64,000 nt of DNA from Thermomonas sp. XSG. GTDB taxonomy: Bacteria; Pseudomonadota; Gammaproteobacteria; Xanthomonadales; Xanthomonadaceae. The DNA lies in NCBI RefSeq assembly GCF_014678725.1, contig NZ_CP061497.1:620001-684000 (forward strand), given 5' to 3'. Positions within the stretch are counted from its first letter, which is position 1. The number at the start of each line of letters is the position of its first letter. The notes under the pieces were generated by a model. That model was not told the DNA's origin. It did not search any database and was given only the letters and a program-made list of their open reading frames with translations. The translations under genes were made by a program, and so were the position numbers. Shown here one piece after another: positions 45,793 to 55,111 of the stretch.

Positions 45793-46704
45793 ATGCCGAT
45801 TTCGCCCCTCCCGCGGATCCTGCTCGTGGCCGCGCTGCTGCTCGGCATCGCCGCCTGCACGCCCCCCGCATTGCCGTTCGCGCGGCTGGCCGGACTGGTG
45901 ACCAGCAGGCAGCTGGGCGAAGTCAGCGGCCTGGCCGCCTCGCACGCCCATGACGGCGTGCTGTGGGCAATCAACGATGGCGGCAACCCGGCCCGTCTGT
46001 ACGCGATCAGCAGGCGGGGGCGCCTGCTCGCCCGCTACCAGATCGAAGGCGCCAGCAACCAGGACTGGGAAGACCTGGCCAGCTTCGAGCTGGACGGCCG
46101 TCGCTACCTGTTGCTGGCCGATACCGGCGACAACGGGGGGCGCCGCCGCGGTTTTTCCCTGCACGTGTTCGAAGAGCCGGCGAAGCTGGCCAATGGCACC
46201 CTCAAGCCGGCATGGACGATCCGGGCGCGGTGGCCGGACGGGCCACGCGACTGCGAGGCGGTGGCGGTGGATGCCGCCGCCGGACAGGTGCTGCTGGTAT
46301 CGAAGAAGCGGGTGCCGCCGGAACTGTTCTCGCTGCCGCTGGCAGACCCCCGTGGTGCTGTGGTGGAAGCGCGGCGGATCGGGCGGCTGGCGGGCATGCC
46401 ACAGGTAAGCGAGGAGTTGCGGCGCAAGGACCCCAAGCTGGCCGCCCTCTTCTCCCAGGTCACCGCCGCCGACATCGCCCCTGATCGCCGCAGCCTGGCG
46501 GTGCTGACCTACGGCAACGTGCTGTTCTACCGCCGCAGCGAAGGCGAGGGCTGGGCCGATGCCACCGCCCGCGCGCCGGAAGCCCACGACATCCCGCCGA
46601 TCCCGCAGGCCGAGGCGCTGGCCTGGAGCGCCGGCGGCGGCGGGCTGTACGCGACCGGCGAATTCACGCCGGCGCCCATTTTCTATCTCGTTCCCCTGCA
46701 GTGA
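45793..46704 (+). CDS. Lipoprotein with beta-propeller-like domain
   Basis: A 303-residue protein with a lipobox LLGIAAC (Cys21) and a C-terminal repeat-rich domain (LLLADTGDNGG; CEAVAVDAAAGQVLLVSKK; AEALAWSAGGGGLYATGEF) consistent with a six- or seven-blade propeller. Anchored to a membrane outside the cytoplasm; function unknown. ATG at 45793; the in-frame GTG at 45787 is an alternative. Confidence 0.78.
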   Translation: MPISPLPRILLVAALLLGIAACTPPALPFARLAGLVTSRQLGEVSGLAASHAHDGVLWAINDGGNPARLYAISRRGRLLARYQIEGASNQDWEDLASFELDGRRYLLLADTGDNGGRRRGFSLHVFEEPAKLANGTLKPAWTIRARWPDGPRDCEAVAVDAAAGQVLLVSKKRVPPELFSLPLADPRGAVVEARRIGRLAGMPQVSEELRRKDPKLAALFSQVTAADIAPDRRSLAVLTYGNVLFYRRSEGEGWADATARAPEAHDIPPIPQAEALAWSAGGGGLYATGEFTPAPIFYLVPLQ

Positions 46705-46739
46705 GACCGCGGCGGCGGCAACCGCCCGTCGGGAAGCGC

Positions 46740-46768
46740 TTGCCTTAACTGATATCATTTTGATATCA
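46740..46768 (+). promoter_or_regulatory. Tandem TGATATCA palindromes in the SPFH promoter
   Basis: Two perfect 8-bp palindromes TGATATCA (46750-46757, 46761-46768) have centres 11 bp apart, one helical turn. They overlap a possible sigma-70 promoter: TTGCCT at 46740-46745 and TATCAA at 46764-46769 with 18-bp spacing. This is the layout of a MetJ/Arc-type operator; the operon encodes an Arc-like ribbon-helix-helix protein. Confidence 0.65.
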
Positions 46769-46797
46769 ATAAGCAACACGAACCCTGGGGCCCCACC

Positions 46798-47682
46798 ATG
46801 AAAGAGAATCCCGTTTCCTCGCTGCCCGGCATCCCGTTCCTGCTGGCGGTGCTGGCCACCGCAGCCGTTTCGGTCTGGCTGATCGGCACCGGCATCGGCC
46901 CGGACCCCGACAACCTCGGCGTCGCCTCCGGCACCAGCATCCTCGGCGGACTGCTGCTGGGCGCACTGGCCTTCCTCAGCCTGATCGGCCTGTACAAGGT
47001 CGAGCCCAACCAGGCGGCGGTGCTGAGCCTGTTCGGCCGCTACGTCGGCACGGTCAAGACCGACGGCCTGCGCTGGAACAACCCGTTCTTCAGCAAGAAG
47101 AAGATCTCGCTGCGGGTGCGCAACTTCGAATCCGGCAAGCTCAAGGTGAACGAACTCGACGGCAGTCCCATCGAGATCGCCGCGGTCATCGTGTGGCAGG
47201 TGCAGGACAGCGCCGAAGCCGTCTACAACGTAGACGACTACGAAAGCTTCGTGCACATCCAGTCCGAATCGGCGCTGCGCGCGATGGCCACCAGCTATCC
47301 CTACGACCAGCACGAGGAAGGACAGCTGTCGCTGCGCAGCCATGCCGCCGAAATCAGCCAGCACCTGCTGAATGAACTGCAGGAACGGCTGGCCGATGCC
47401 GGCGTGCAGGTGCTGGATGCGCGCATCAGCCACCTCGCCTATGCGCCGGAAATCGCACAGGCCATGCTGCAGCGCCAACAGGCCAACGCGATCATCGCCG
47501 CGCGCACGCGCATCGTCGCAGGCGCGGTGGGCATGGTCGAGATGGCGCTGGCCGAACTGCAGAAGAACGGCGTGGTGCAGCTGGACGAGGAGCGCAAGGC
47601 GGCGATGGTCAGCAACCTGCTGGTGGTGCTGTGCGGCGAGCGCAGCACTCAGCCCATCGTCAACGCCGGCACGCTGTACTGA
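46798..47682 (+). CDS. SPFH/band-7 membrane protein
   Basis: A 294-residue protein with two N-terminal membrane segments (about 10-30 and 45-65) followed by an SPFH domain ([20 protein letters not shown] at 69-88, [14 protein letters not shown] at about 122-135) and a long helix with [20 protein letters not shown]. Such proteins scaffold membrane microdomains; this variant lacks the flotillin extension and stomatin C-terminus. First gene of a three-gene operon behind the palindromes. Confidence 0.85.
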   Translation: MKENPVSSLPGIPFLLAVLATAAVSVWLIGTGIGPDPDNLGVASGTSILGGLLLGALAFLSLIGLYKVEPNQAAVLSLFGRYVGTVKTDGLRWNNPFFSKKKISLRVRNFESGKLKVNELDGSPIEIAAVIVWQVQDSAEAVYNVDDYESFVHIQSESALRAMATSYPYDQHEEGQLSLRSHAAEISQHLLNELQERLADAGVQVLDARISHLAYAPEIAQAMLQRQQANAIIAARTRIVAGAVGMVEMALAELQKNGVVQLDEERKAAMVSNLLVVLCGERSTQPIVNAGTLY

Positions 47683-47685
47683 GCC

Positions 47686-47865
47686 ATGTCCGAAAAAAAG
47701 GCCTATCCGCTGCGCATCAACGCCGAGGTATTGGCGGCGGCACAGCGCTGGGCGGACGACGAACTCCGCAGCCTCAACGCGCAGATCGAATACGTGTTGC
47801 GCGACGCGCTGCGCAAGGCCGGGCGGATGCCCGCGCCCAAGACAAGACCGGAGGATGAAGCGTGA
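47686..47865 (+). CDS. Arc-like ribbon-helix-helix protein, 59 residues
   Basis: The sequence begins [20 protein letters not shown] and continues [20 protein letters not shown]: a beta strand of alternating residues (YPLRIN) then two helices with SLNAQI between, the Arc/MetJ-type ribbon-helix-helix fold that binds DNA as a dimer. It starts 3 bases after the SPFH stop and overlaps the next gene (GTGA). It could autoregulate this operon by the TGATATCA boxes. Too short for reliable automated calling but in frame and well placed. Confidence 0.8.
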   Translation: MSEKKAYPLRINAEVLAAAQRWADDELRSLNAQIEYVLRDALRKAGRMPAPKTRPEDEA

Positions 47866-48044
47866 GCAGGAACTGGAAATACCTGGTGGTGGAAGTCAAG
47901 ACCGGGCTGATGGGCGGCTTCAAGCTGGCAACACTTCAGGAGGAACTCGACAAGCACGGCCGCGCCGGCTGGGAACTGGTCAACGTGGTGCATGCCACGC
48001 CGACCGTGTCTTCGCCCACGCTCGTTTTCAAGAAGGAAGCCTGA
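47862..48044 (+). CDS. DUF4177 protein, 60 residues
   Basis: [20 protein letters not shown] followed by [20 protein letters not shown] matches the DUF4177 pattern of a WExV... strand and GxxGWELVxV. Function unknown. Starts GTG overlapping the Arc-like gene by 4 bases and is 1 base from the following hydrolase, so it is co-transcribed. Confidence 0.78.
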   Translation: MSRNWKYLVVEVKTGLMGGFKLATLQEELDKHGRAGWELVNVVHATPTVSSPTLVFKKEA

Positions 48045-48045
48045 C

Positions 48046-49359
48046 ATGCGTCGCACCCTCCTTTCCCTCGCATTCGCCACCTCGCTCGCGCTGGCGGCCG
48101 GCGCCAGCGCGCAGGCCGCCGATCCCGTGGCGATCGCCCGCCAGGCACTGGACCGCATGGACGCCGGCGACTACGCGCAGGTGGAACGCACGTTCGGCGA
48201 AAAGATGGCCGCGGCAGTGCCGGCGGACAAGCTGAAGGCCGTGTGGGAATCGCTGCCGGCGCAGGTTGGCAAGGCCACCGGACGCGGCGAAGCCGTCGTG
48301 TCCGCACAGGGCGACGCGACGCTGGTGAAAATCCCGCTGCACTTCGAGAAGGCCGAACTGGTGGCGACCTTCGCCATCGATGGCGAAGGCAAGATCTCCG
48401 GCTTCGTGGTGCAACCGGCGCAGACTGCCGCGCCCGCGCCGGCAGTGGCCAGCGATGCGGCCTTCCTCGAGCGCGACATGATGGTCGGCGAAGGTGAGCG
48501 CGCCCTGCCTGCCACGCTGGCCCTGCCGAAGGGTGATGGCCCCTTCCCTGCCATCGTTTTGGTACATGGCTCGGGCCCGCATGACCGCGATGAGACCATC
48601 GGCCCGAACAAGCCCTTTCTCGACATCGCCCGTGGCCTGGCCGCGCAGGGCATCGCCGTCCTGCGCTATGAGAAGCGCACCAAGGCCAGGCCGCAGGATT
48701 TCACCGGCGGCACCTTTGGCGTGGATGAGGAAACCACCTTCGATGCCGTGCACGCGGTGGACGCGCTGCGCAAGGCCGAAGGCATCGACCCCAAGCGCGT
48801 GTTCGTGCTGGGCCACAGCCAGGGCGGAATGATGGCACCGCGCATCGCCGCCATGTCCGGCCACGTCGCCGGGCTGGTGCTGCTGGCGGCTCCGGCGCGG
48901 CCGCTGCTGGACATCGTAATCGAGCAGAACCGCCGCCTTGCCGTGCTCGAAGACGGCAAGACCAGCGACGCCGAACGCGATGCGATCAGCGCACTGGTCC
49001 AGCAGGTGCGCAGCGTTCGCGATGCAGCGACCGATGCTGCGGCGAAGGGGCCGATGGGCCTGTCGGCGGGCTACTGGCGCAGCGCCGACGGCGTGGACGC
49101 GGTGGCCGAAGCACAGCGGGTGAATCTGCCGATGCTGGTCCTGCAGGGTGCGCGCGACATCCAGGTGGTGGATGCCGACTGGCAGCGCTGGAAAAGCGCC
49201 TTCCACGACGATCCCGCGGTCGCATTCAAGCTGTTCGACAGGCTCAACCACCTCGGCATCGCCGGCGACGGCGACGGATCGCTGGCCGAATACCAGCAGC
49301 CGGGGCATGTCGATGCCACGCTGATCGACGACGTCGCGGCCTGGATCAAGAGACACTGA
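48046..49359 (+). CDS. Secreted alpha/beta hydrolase with DUF3887 domain
   Basis: A 437-residue protein with a signal peptide (MRRTLLSLAFATSLALAAGA) ending near 24, a DUF3887-like domain (27-125, repeated in secreted hydrolases) and an alpha/beta hydrolase domain from about 140. Oxyanion HGSGPHD at 174-180, nucleophile Ser258 (GHSQGG) and catalytic Asp of GARDIQV; terminal His in LNHLG. It resembles the S9-like peptidase/BaeS-type secreted hydrolases of the PHB group. Starts 1 base after the DUF4177 stop, so it may be in the same operon. Confidence 0.85.
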   Translation: MRRTLLSLAFATSLALAAGASAQAADPVAIARQALDRMDAGDYAQVERTFGEKMAAAVPADKLKAVWESLPAQVGKATGRGEAVVSAQGDATLVKIPLHFEKAELVATFAIDGEGKISGFVVQPAQTAAPAPAVASDAAFLERDMMVGEGERALPATLALPKGDGPFPAIVLVHGSGPHDRDETIGPNKPFLDIARGLAAQGIAVLRYEKRTKARPQDFTGGTFGVDEETTFDAVHAVDALRKAEGIDPKRVFVLGHSQGGMMAPRIAAMSGHVAGLVLLAAPARPLLDIVIEQNRRLAVLEDGKTSDAERDAISALVQQVRSVRDAATDAAAKGPMGLSAGYWRSADGVDAVAEAQRVNLPMLVLQGARDIQVVDADWQRWKSAFHDDPAVAFKLFDRLNHLGIAGDGDGSLAEYQQPGHVDATLIDDVAAWIKRH

Positions 49360-49362
49360 GCG

Positions 49363-49932
49363 ATGAAACACCCCGACACCAGGACGGGCGCCGCCGGGCA
49401 AGCGGTGTCGAGCCGCGATTTCCCGCCGGCCCCGCTGCACCATGTGACCTGGCCGCTGGTACTGGGCTTGTGGGTGGTGCTCCTGCTGGCCGCGTTCCTG
49501 ACCAGCCCGCACCAGCAGTCCCCCCACAACCCGGTGCCATGGTGGTTGATGCTGGTGTTCGGCACCGCACTGGTGCCGGCCGGACTCGCCTCGATGCTGG
49601 CGCACCGCGCCATCACCCTCCGCGCAGGCCAGCTGGAGGTCTCGGGCGCCCTGCTCTTCAGCCGCAGGGTGCCGGTCACCGATCTGGTACTGGACAAGGC
49701 ACGCATACTGGATCTGGACGAACACACCGAGTACAAGCCAATGCTCCAGCTCGGCGGCTTCAGCCTTCCCGGTTTCAGTGCCGGGCACTACCTGCTGCGC
49801 AACCGCAACCGCGCGTTCTGCCTGCTCACCGCGCGCCGCAACGTCCTGCTGCTGCCGCAGCGCGATGGCAAGCTCATCCTGGTCAGCCCGGAAAAGCCGC
49901 AGGCCCTGCTGGACGCCTTGCGCGGGCACTGA
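49363..49932 (+). CDS. PH-domain membrane protein
   Basis: A 189-residue protein with two membrane segments (about 30-47 and 63-80) followed by a bacterial PH-like domain (AITLRAGQLEVSGALLFSRR; FCLLTARRNVLLLPQRDGKL). It begins 3 bases after the hydrolase stop, so it is probably the last gene of that unit. Function unknown; bPH proteins often bind lipid or mask partners. Confidence 0.7.
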   Translation: MKHPDTRTGAAGQAVSSRDFPPAPLHHVTWPLVLGLWVVLLLAAFLTSPHQQSPHNPVPWWLMLVFGTALVPAGLASMLAHRAITLRAGQLEVSGALLFSRRVPVTDLVLDKARILDLDEHTEYKPMLQLGGFSLPGFSAGHYLLRNRNRAFCLLTARRNVLLLPQRDGKLILVSPEKPQALLDALRGH

Positions 49933-49959
49933 GCGACCCGCGGGGGTATCCTGCATCGC

Positions 49960-50793
49960 ATGCCGCAACTGCCGCCGCTTCCGCTCAAAGTCGCGCTGCT
50001 GAACACCCCGGAGATCGAGCTGTGGCCGGCCGGCCTGCTGCGCGCGCGAGGCAATGCCCATGCCCGCCTGCTCGCCCGCGCCCGCCGCGTACTGCGGCGC
50101 AAGCGCGACGGCGCGTGGCTGGCCGCCGAACTGGAAGATGGCCTGCACCCGCTGCAACCGGGCCTGCATCGCGAACCCGGCATGGCGGCGGCAAGGCGCG
50201 CCCTGGACGCGCATCAGCCGCATCTTCGCAATGGAATCGAACACACCGGGGTGCTGCCCCTGCACCGCCTGGCGCAACGCCTGCAGCTGCTGGGCCTGGA
50301 TGCCCACGGCTACGCCATGCGGACCGGCCTGAGCCTCACCCATGAACCGGATTGGCTGGCGCTGGCGGATTTCGATCGCTGGCAGCGCCCGCTGTGGCTG
50401 CGCATCGACGCCGCCCGCGCCTGGCGACACATGCGGGATGCCGCGCTGGCCGACGGCATCGTGCTGGAAGCGATCTCCGGTTATCGCAGCCACGCCTACC
50501 AGCTGGGCATCTTCGCGCGGAAGCTGGCGCGCGGGCTGACCGTGGAGGAGATCCTCGCGGTGAACGCCGCACCCGGCTTTTCCGAACACCACTCCGGGCT
50601 CGCGCTGGACATCGGCGCCATCGACGAACCGCCAGCGGAGGAATCGTTCGAACGCACGCCGGCATTCGGCTGGCTGCGCGACAACGCAGGCGGCTACGGG
50701 TTCTCGATGAGCTATCCGCGCGATAACCCGCACGGCATCGTGTACGAGCCCTGGCACTGGCGGTTCGACGCAGGCGCAACGCCTGCCGCGTAG
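49960..50793 (+). CDS. VanY-like D,D-carboxypeptidase with N-terminal domain
   Basis: A 277-residue peptidase M15B: SGYRS at 173-177, Zn ligands His210/Asp217 in FSEHHSGLALDI and His266 in EPWHW with catalytic Glu263. It would remove the terminal D-Ala of peptidoglycan stems. The first 125 residues form an extra domain (LLARARRVLRRKRDGAWLAA) without signal peptide, so its compartment is unclear. A GGGGG ribosome site precedes the ATG. Confidence 0.88.
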   Translation: MPQLPPLPLKVALLNTPEIELWPAGLLRARGNAHARLLARARRVLRRKRDGAWLAAELEDGLHPLQPGLHREPGMAAARRALDAHQPHLRNGIEHTGVLPLHRLAQRLQLLGLDAHGYAMRTGLSLTHEPDWLALADFDRWQRPLWLRIDAARAWRHMRDAALADGIVLEAISGYRSHAYQLGIFARKLARGLTVEEILAVNAAPGFSEHHSGLALDIGAIDEPPAEESFERTPAFGWLRDNAGGYGFSMSYPRDNPHGIVYEPWHWRFDAGATPAA

Positions 50794-50808
50794 ACGCCGG
50801 ATGCCGAT

Positions 50809-51705
50809 CTACGGCGCGCAGCCCGCGGCGAGCCCTTCGATCACCGCATGCAGTCCGTCACGCCATTCCGGCGCGGCGATGCCGAAATCCCTGCGCAGAC
50901 GGGTTGTGTCGAGGACGGAATAAGCGGGGCGGCGCGCAGGGGTCGGATAGTCCGCCGTGGTGATCGGCAACACGCGCGGCCTGCGCGCCAGCAGGCCCGC
51001 GGCCAGCGCCTCGTCGATGATCGCCTCGGCGAACCCGTGCCAGCTGGTCTCGCCAGCTGCAACCAGATGCCAGGTGCCGGATGCCGGCACGCCGTGCGCC
51101 ACGATCCGCGCGCTGGCATCGGCGATCCATGCTGCCGGCGTCGGCGCGCCGATCTGGTCGGCGACCACGCGCAGCTCGTCGCGTTCGCTAGCCAAACGCA
51201 GCATGGTGTGTAGGAAGTTCTTCCCGTGCGCGGCATACACCCAGGCGGTGCGCAGGATCGCGTGGCGCGCGCCGCTGGCACGGACCGCCTCCTCGCCAGC
51301 CAATTTGCTGGCGCCGTAGACGCCCAGCGGCGCGGTGACGTCGTCCTCGCGATACGGACGCGAAGCGCTGCCATCGAACACGTAGTCGGTGGAGTAATGC
51401 AGCAGCAGCGCACCGGTTGCGGCGCAGGCCTGCGCAATCGCCGCGGGCGCCAGCGCGTTCACCCGGAACGCGGCGTCCGGCTCGCTTTCGGCGCGGTCCA
51501 CCGCGGTGTGGGCAACGGCGTTGACCACCACGTCCGGGGCGATGCGCCGCACCAGTTCACCAACGCTGTCGGGCGCGTCGAAATCGGCGGCAAGCTCGCC
51601 CTCGGCGCCCGCGCGCGTGGCCACCACCACATGACCCAGCGCCGGCAGTGCGCGCCGCAGTTCGCGTCCGACCTGGCCGTTGCCGCCCAGCAGCAGCAGC
51701 TTCAT
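50809..51705 (-). CDS. rfbD: dTDP-4-dehydrorhamnose reductase
   Basis: A 298-residue SDR, last step of dTDP-L-rhamnose synthesis. GGNGQVGRELRRAL (residues 7-20) binds NADPH; YGASKLAGE gives the YxxxK catalytic pair; TDYVFDG is conserved. Overlaps rfbC by 4 bases; ends the rfbBACD operon. Confidence 0.95.
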   Translation of the reverse strand: MKLLLLGGNGQVGRELRRALPALGHVVVATRAGAEGELAADFDAPDSVGELVRRIAPDVVVNAVAHTAVDRAESEPDAAFRVNALAPAAIAQACAATGALLLHYSTDYVFDGSASRPYREDDVTAPLGVYGASKLAGEEAVRASGARHAILRTAWVYAAHGKNFLHTMLRLASERDELRVVADQIGAPTPAAWIADASARIVAHGVPASGTWHLVAAGETSWHGFAEAIIDEALAAGLLARRPRVLPITTADYPTPARRPAYSVLDTTRLRRDFGIAAPEWRDGLHAVIEGLAAGCAP

Positions 51706-52262
51706 GCGGGGTACTGCGGAAGCCGTTCCGGCGCGATGTCGGCCAGCAGCGGCGCCGCCGCGTCCTTGGCGGAGAGCGAGACTTCCGCCAGCGGCCAGTC
51801 GATCGCGAGCGCGGGGTCGTCCCAGCGCAGCGAGTTGTCGCTGGCGCGGTCATAGGGCGCCGTGCACAGGTAGGTGAACAGGGCCGTCTCGCTGAGCACC
51901 AGGAAGCCGTGGGCGAAGCCCTCCGGGATCCAGAAATGCCGCTTGTTGTCGGCGCTGAGGATCGCCGCCGCATGCTGGCCGAAGGTCGGCGAGCCGCGGC
52001 GGATGTCCACGGCGACGTCGTACACCTCGCCCTCCAGCACGCTGACCAGCTTGCCTTGCGCGTTGTGCGGCCACTGGTAGTGCAGGCCGCGCAGCACGCC
52101 CTTCTGCGAACGGCTGACGTTGTGCTGCACGAACGAAGTGGGCAGCCCGTGCTGACCGAACCGCTGCGCGTTCCAGCCCTCGTAGAAGAAGCCGCGCTCG
52201 TCGCCGTGCACGGCCGGCTCGACCACCACGCAGCCCGGCAGGTTCGTCTCGATGATCTTCAC
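51702..52262 (-). CDS. rfbC: dTDP-4-dehydrorhamnose 3,5-epimerase
   Basis: A 186-residue cupin epimerase: [29 protein letters not shown] (with catalytic His of RGLHYQ) and PEGFAHGF. Start is GTG at 52262 overlapping rfbA (GTGA). Confidence 0.95.
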   Translation of the reverse strand: MKIIETNLPGCVVVEPAVHGDERGFFYEGWNAQRFGQHGLPTSFVQHNVSRSQKGVLRGLHYQWPHNAQGKLVSVLEGEVYDVAVDIRRGSPTFGQHAAAILSADNKRHFWIPEGFAHGFLVLSETALFTYLCTAPYDRASDNSLRWDDPALAIDWPLAEVSLSAKDAAAPLLADIAPERLPQYPA

Positions 52263-53161
52263 GCGACGCGTCCCTGCTCCGCCAGGCCCAACAGATACTG
52301 CCCGTAGCCGTTCTTCGCCAGCGGCTCCGCCAGCTCACGCAGGCGCGCGGCATCGATCCAGCCGTTGAAGAAGGCGATCTCCTCCGGGCAGCACACCCGC
52401 AGGCCTTGGCGCGCCTCGATCGTCTCGATGAAGGTCGAGGCCTCCACCAGCGATTCATGGGTGCCGGTGTCCAGCCAGGCGTAGCCTCGCCCCATCTTCT
52501 CCAGATGCAGGCTGCCGTCGTCGAGGTAGCACTTGTTGAGGTCGGTGATCTCCAGTTCGCCGCGCGGCGACGGTTTCAGCGCCGCGGCGTAATCGCTGAC
52601 CCGGCCGTCGTAGAAATACAGGCCGGTGACGGCGTAGTTGGACTTCGGCTTGGCCGGCTTTTCCTCCAGCCCCACCACCTTGCCGGCGGCATCGAACTCG
52701 GCCACGCCGTAGCGCTGCGGATCGCGCACCCAGTAACCGAACACGGTGGCGCCGTGATTGCGCGCATCGGCGCGCTGGAGCAGGTCGGTCAGGCCGTGGC
52801 CGTGGAAGATGTTGTCGCCCAGCACCAGGCATGACGGCCCGCCGGCGAGGAACTCGCGACCGATCAGGAACGCCTGCGCCAGCCCATCCGGGCTCGGCTG
52901 CACTGCGTATTCGATGCGCATGCCCCACTGCGAGCCGTCGCCCAGCAGGCGCTGGAACAGCACCTGCTCGTGCGGCGTGTTGATGATCAGCACTTCGCGG
53001 ATGCCCGCCAGCATCAGCACGCTGAGCGGGTAGTAGATCATCGGCTTGTCGTACACCGGCAGCAGCTGCTTGCTGACCGCCTGGGTGATCGGATACAGGC
53101 GGGTGCCGCTGCCACCGGCGAGGATGATGCCCTTGCGGCCACCGTTGCCCAGCGGGTTCAT
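52259..53161 (-). CDS. rfbA: Glucose-1-phosphate thymidylyltransferase
   Basis: A 300-residue RmlA making dTDP-glucose. [20 protein letters not shown] (residues 10-29) is the nucleotide-binding motif and [10 protein letters not shown] and EEKPAKPKS follow. ATG at 53161 overlaps rfbB. Confidence 0.96.
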   Translation of the reverse strand: MNPLGNGGRKGIILAGGSGTRLYPITQAVSKQLLPVYDKPMIYYPLSVLMLAGIREVLIINTPHEQVLFQRLLGDGSQWGMRIEYAVQPSPDGLAQAFLIGREFLAGGPSCLVLGDNIFHGHGLTDLLQRADARNHGATVFGYWVRDPQRYGVAEFDAAGKVVGLEEKPAKPKSNYAVTGLYFYDGRVSDYAAALKPSPRGELEITDLNKCYLDDGSLHLEKMGRGYAWLDTGTHESLVEASTFIETIEARQGLRVCCPEEIAFFNGWIDAARLRELAEPLAKNGYGQYLLGLAEQGRVA

Positions 53162-54213
53162 GCCGCCACCCCAATCCGCTCGAGGCGATAAGACCCGTCC
53201 AGCACGCGATTCACCCAGTCCTGGTGGGACAGGTACCAGTCCACGGTCTCGGCGATGCCCTGCTCGAAGCTGTACCTCGGCTGCCAGCCCAGCTCATCGC
53301 GCAGCTTGCTGGCGTCGATGGCGTAGCGGCGGTCGTGGCCGGGGCGATCGGCGACGTAGGTGATCTGCGAGGCGCGCGGCTGGCCATCCTCGCGCGGGCG
53401 ACGCTGGTCCAGCAGCGCGCAGATCGCCATCACCACCTCGATGTTCTGCTTCTCGGCGTTGCCGCCGACGTTGTAGGTCTCGCCCACCCGGCCCTTGGCC
53501 AGCACGGTGCGGATGGCCTCGCAATGGTCGGCCACGAACAGCCAGTCGCGCACCTGCTTGCCATCGCCGTACACCGGCAGCGGCTCGCCGGCCAGCGCCT
53601 TGGCGATCACCAGCGGGATCAACTTTTCCGGGAAGTGGTACGGACCGTAGTTGTTGCTGCAGTTGGTGGTCAGCACCGGCAGGCCGTAGGTGTGGTGGAA
53701 GGCGCGCACCAGGTGATCGGACGCGGCCTTGGATGCCGAATACGGCGAGTTCGGGGCGTACGGCGTCGTCTCGGTGAACAGGCCGGTTTCGCCGAGGGAG
53801 CCGTAGACCTCGTCGGTGGACACGTGCAGGAAACGGAAGTTGTCCTTCGCGTCGCCGTCCAGCGCCTTCCAGTGGTCGCGCACCGCTTCCAGCAGCGCCA
53901 GCGTGCCCACCACGTTGGTCTGGATGAACGCCGCCGGACCATCGATGGAGCGGTCGACGTGGCTCTCGGCGGCGAAGTTCACCACCGCATCGGGACGGTG
54001 TTCGGCCAGCAGTTGGGCCACCAGCGCGCGATCGCCGATATCGCCGTGCACGAACAGGTGGTTCGGGTCGCCTTCGATGGACGCCAGGGTGTCGCGGTTG
54101 CCGGCGTAAGTCAGCGCGTCCAGATTCACCACCTTCACGCCGCGCGCCACTGCCTCCAGCACGAAATTGCCACCGATGAACCCGGCGCCGCCGGTAACCA
54201 GCCATGTCGTCAT
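53158..54213 (-). CDS. rfbB: dTDP-glucose 4,6-dehydratase
   Basis: A 351-residue [14 protein letters not shown] (7-17) binds NAD; the catalytic STDEVYG and YSASKAASD (YxxxK) are intact. ATG at 54213 gives the usual [12 protein letters not shown] start; the open frame continues 14 codons. First gene of the operon; preceded by a terminator for the upstream tRNA. Confidence 0.96.
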   Translation of the reverse strand: MTTWLVTGGAGFIGGNFVLEAVARGVKVVNLDALTYAGNRDTLASIEGDPNHLFVHGDIGDRALVAQLLAEHRPDAVVNFAAESHVDRSIDGPAAFIQTNVVGTLALLEAVRDHWKALDGDAKDNFRFLHVSTDEVYGSLGETGLFTETTPYAPNSPYSASKAASDHLVRAFHHTYGLPVLTTNCSNNYGPYHFPEKLIPLVIAKALAGEPLPVYGDGKQVRDWLFVADHCEAIRTVLAKGRVGETYNVGGNAEKQNIEVVMAICALLDQRRPREDGQPRASQITYVADRPGHDRRYAIDASKLRDELGWQPRYSFEQGIAETVDWYLSHQDWVNRVLDGSYRLERIGVAA

Positions 54214-54258
54214 GCGTGAACGATCCCTGTGATGCGGCTTGCAAGTATCGCCCAAACG

Positions 54259-54288
54259 CGAAAACCCCGCCTGAAAGGCGGGGTTTCG
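54259..54288 (-). terminator. Terminator of the tRNA-Pro unit
   Basis: CGAAAACCCCGCC pairs with GGCGGGGTTTCG around a short TGAAA loop; on the minus strand it is followed by TTTTCG. It separates tRNA-Pro from rfbB. Confidence 0.85.
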
Positions 54289-54319
54289 TGGGCGTTCCTG
54301 CAGATGCGGAACGTCGTAT

Positions 54320-54396
54320 TGGTCGGGGTAGCCGGATTTGAACCGACGACCACTTGTCCCCCAGACAAGTGCGCTACCAGGCTGCGCTATACCCCG
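54320..54396 (-). tRNA. tRNA-Pro (GGG)
   Basis: The minus strand folds as a full cloverleaf: acceptor CGGGGTA/TACCCCG, D-loop AGCGCAGCCTGGTAGCGC, anticodon stem ACTTGTCTGGGGGACAAGT with anticodon GGG, TpsiC loop GTTCGAATC and encoded CCA (77 nt). The anticodon reads CCC/CCU codons. Confidence 0.97.
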
Positions 54397-54447
54397 AAGA
54401 TTGGCCGGCGATTATACCCGAGCCCGCCCGCTTTCGGCGAGGCGGCT

Positions 54448-54804
54448 TCAGCGACGCAGGATCTGCAGCACTTCCTCCAGCTCGACGCGCACCTGGCGGA
54501 CGATCTGGTTGCTCAGCGCCGACTCCTGCTTGCCGTCCTCGCCCTCCAGGCGCAGACGGGCACCACCGATGGTGTAGCCCTGTTCGTACAGCAGGCTGCG
54601 GATCTGCCGCACCATCAGCACGTCGTGTCGCTGGTAGTAGCGGCGGTTGCCGCGGCGCTTGGACGGCTCCAGGCTGGGGAACTCGGTTTCCCAGTAGCGC
54701 AGCACGTGCGGCTTGACCTCGCACAGCTCGCTGACTTCGCCGATGGTGAAGTAGCGCTTGGCCGGGATCGGCGGGAGCTCACGATTGCTGCCGGGATCAA
54801 GCAT
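54448..54804 (-). CDS. MerR-family regulator
   Basis: A 118-residue protein; residues 18-85 are the MerR winged HTH ([20 protein letters not shown]) and the remainder is the dimerisation helix. It has no ligand Cys, so it is not a metal sensor. It overlaps ihfA by 8 bases, the conserved position for this gene downstream of ihfA. Confidence 0.92.
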   Translation of the reverse strand: MLDPGSNRELPPIPAKRYFTIGEVSELCEVKPHVLRYWETEFPSLEPSKRRGNRRYYQRHDVLMVRQIRSLLYEQGYTIGGARLRLEGEDGKQESALSNQIVRQVRVELEEVLQILRR

Positions 54805-55099
54805 GGACGCCCCCGACGAAGGCTTCCACGCGTTCCTTCAGCTTCTGGCCGGGACGGAAGGTGACCACGGTGCGGGCTGAAATCGGGATCTCCTCGCCGG
54901 TCTTGGGATTGCGGCCGGGGCGCGGATTCTTGCGGCGCAGGTCGAAATTGCCGAAGCCGGACAACTTGATCTGCCGCCCCTGCTCCAGCGCCTCGCGCAA
55001 CGCGTCGAAGAACGCATCCACGAATTCCTTGGCCTCACGCTTGTTGAGACCGACTTCCTCGTACAGCTTCTCGGCCATTTCCGCCTTGGTCAACGCCAT
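54797..55099 (-). CDS. ihfA: Integration host factor subunit alpha
   Basis: A 100-residue HU/IHF DNA-bending protein, partner of Ihf[21 protein letters not shown] and the arm [20 protein letters not shown], including the intercalating Pro, are present. Lies 12 bases after pheT, overlapping merR, as in most gammaproteobacteria. Confidence 0.97.
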   Translation of the reverse strand: MALTKAEMAEKLYEEVGLNKREAKEFVDAFFDALREALEQGRQIKLSGFGNFDLRRKNPRPGRNPKTGEEIPISARTVVTFRPGQKLKERVEAFVGGVHA

Positions 55100-55111
55100 T
55101 ACCGCCCCCTG

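Noticed and set aside
54229..54864. 211-residue plus-strand frame over tRNA-Pro and the merR-like gene
   Set aside because: Contains [13 protein letters not shown], a tRNA-antisense artefact; the merR-like gene is on the minus strand.
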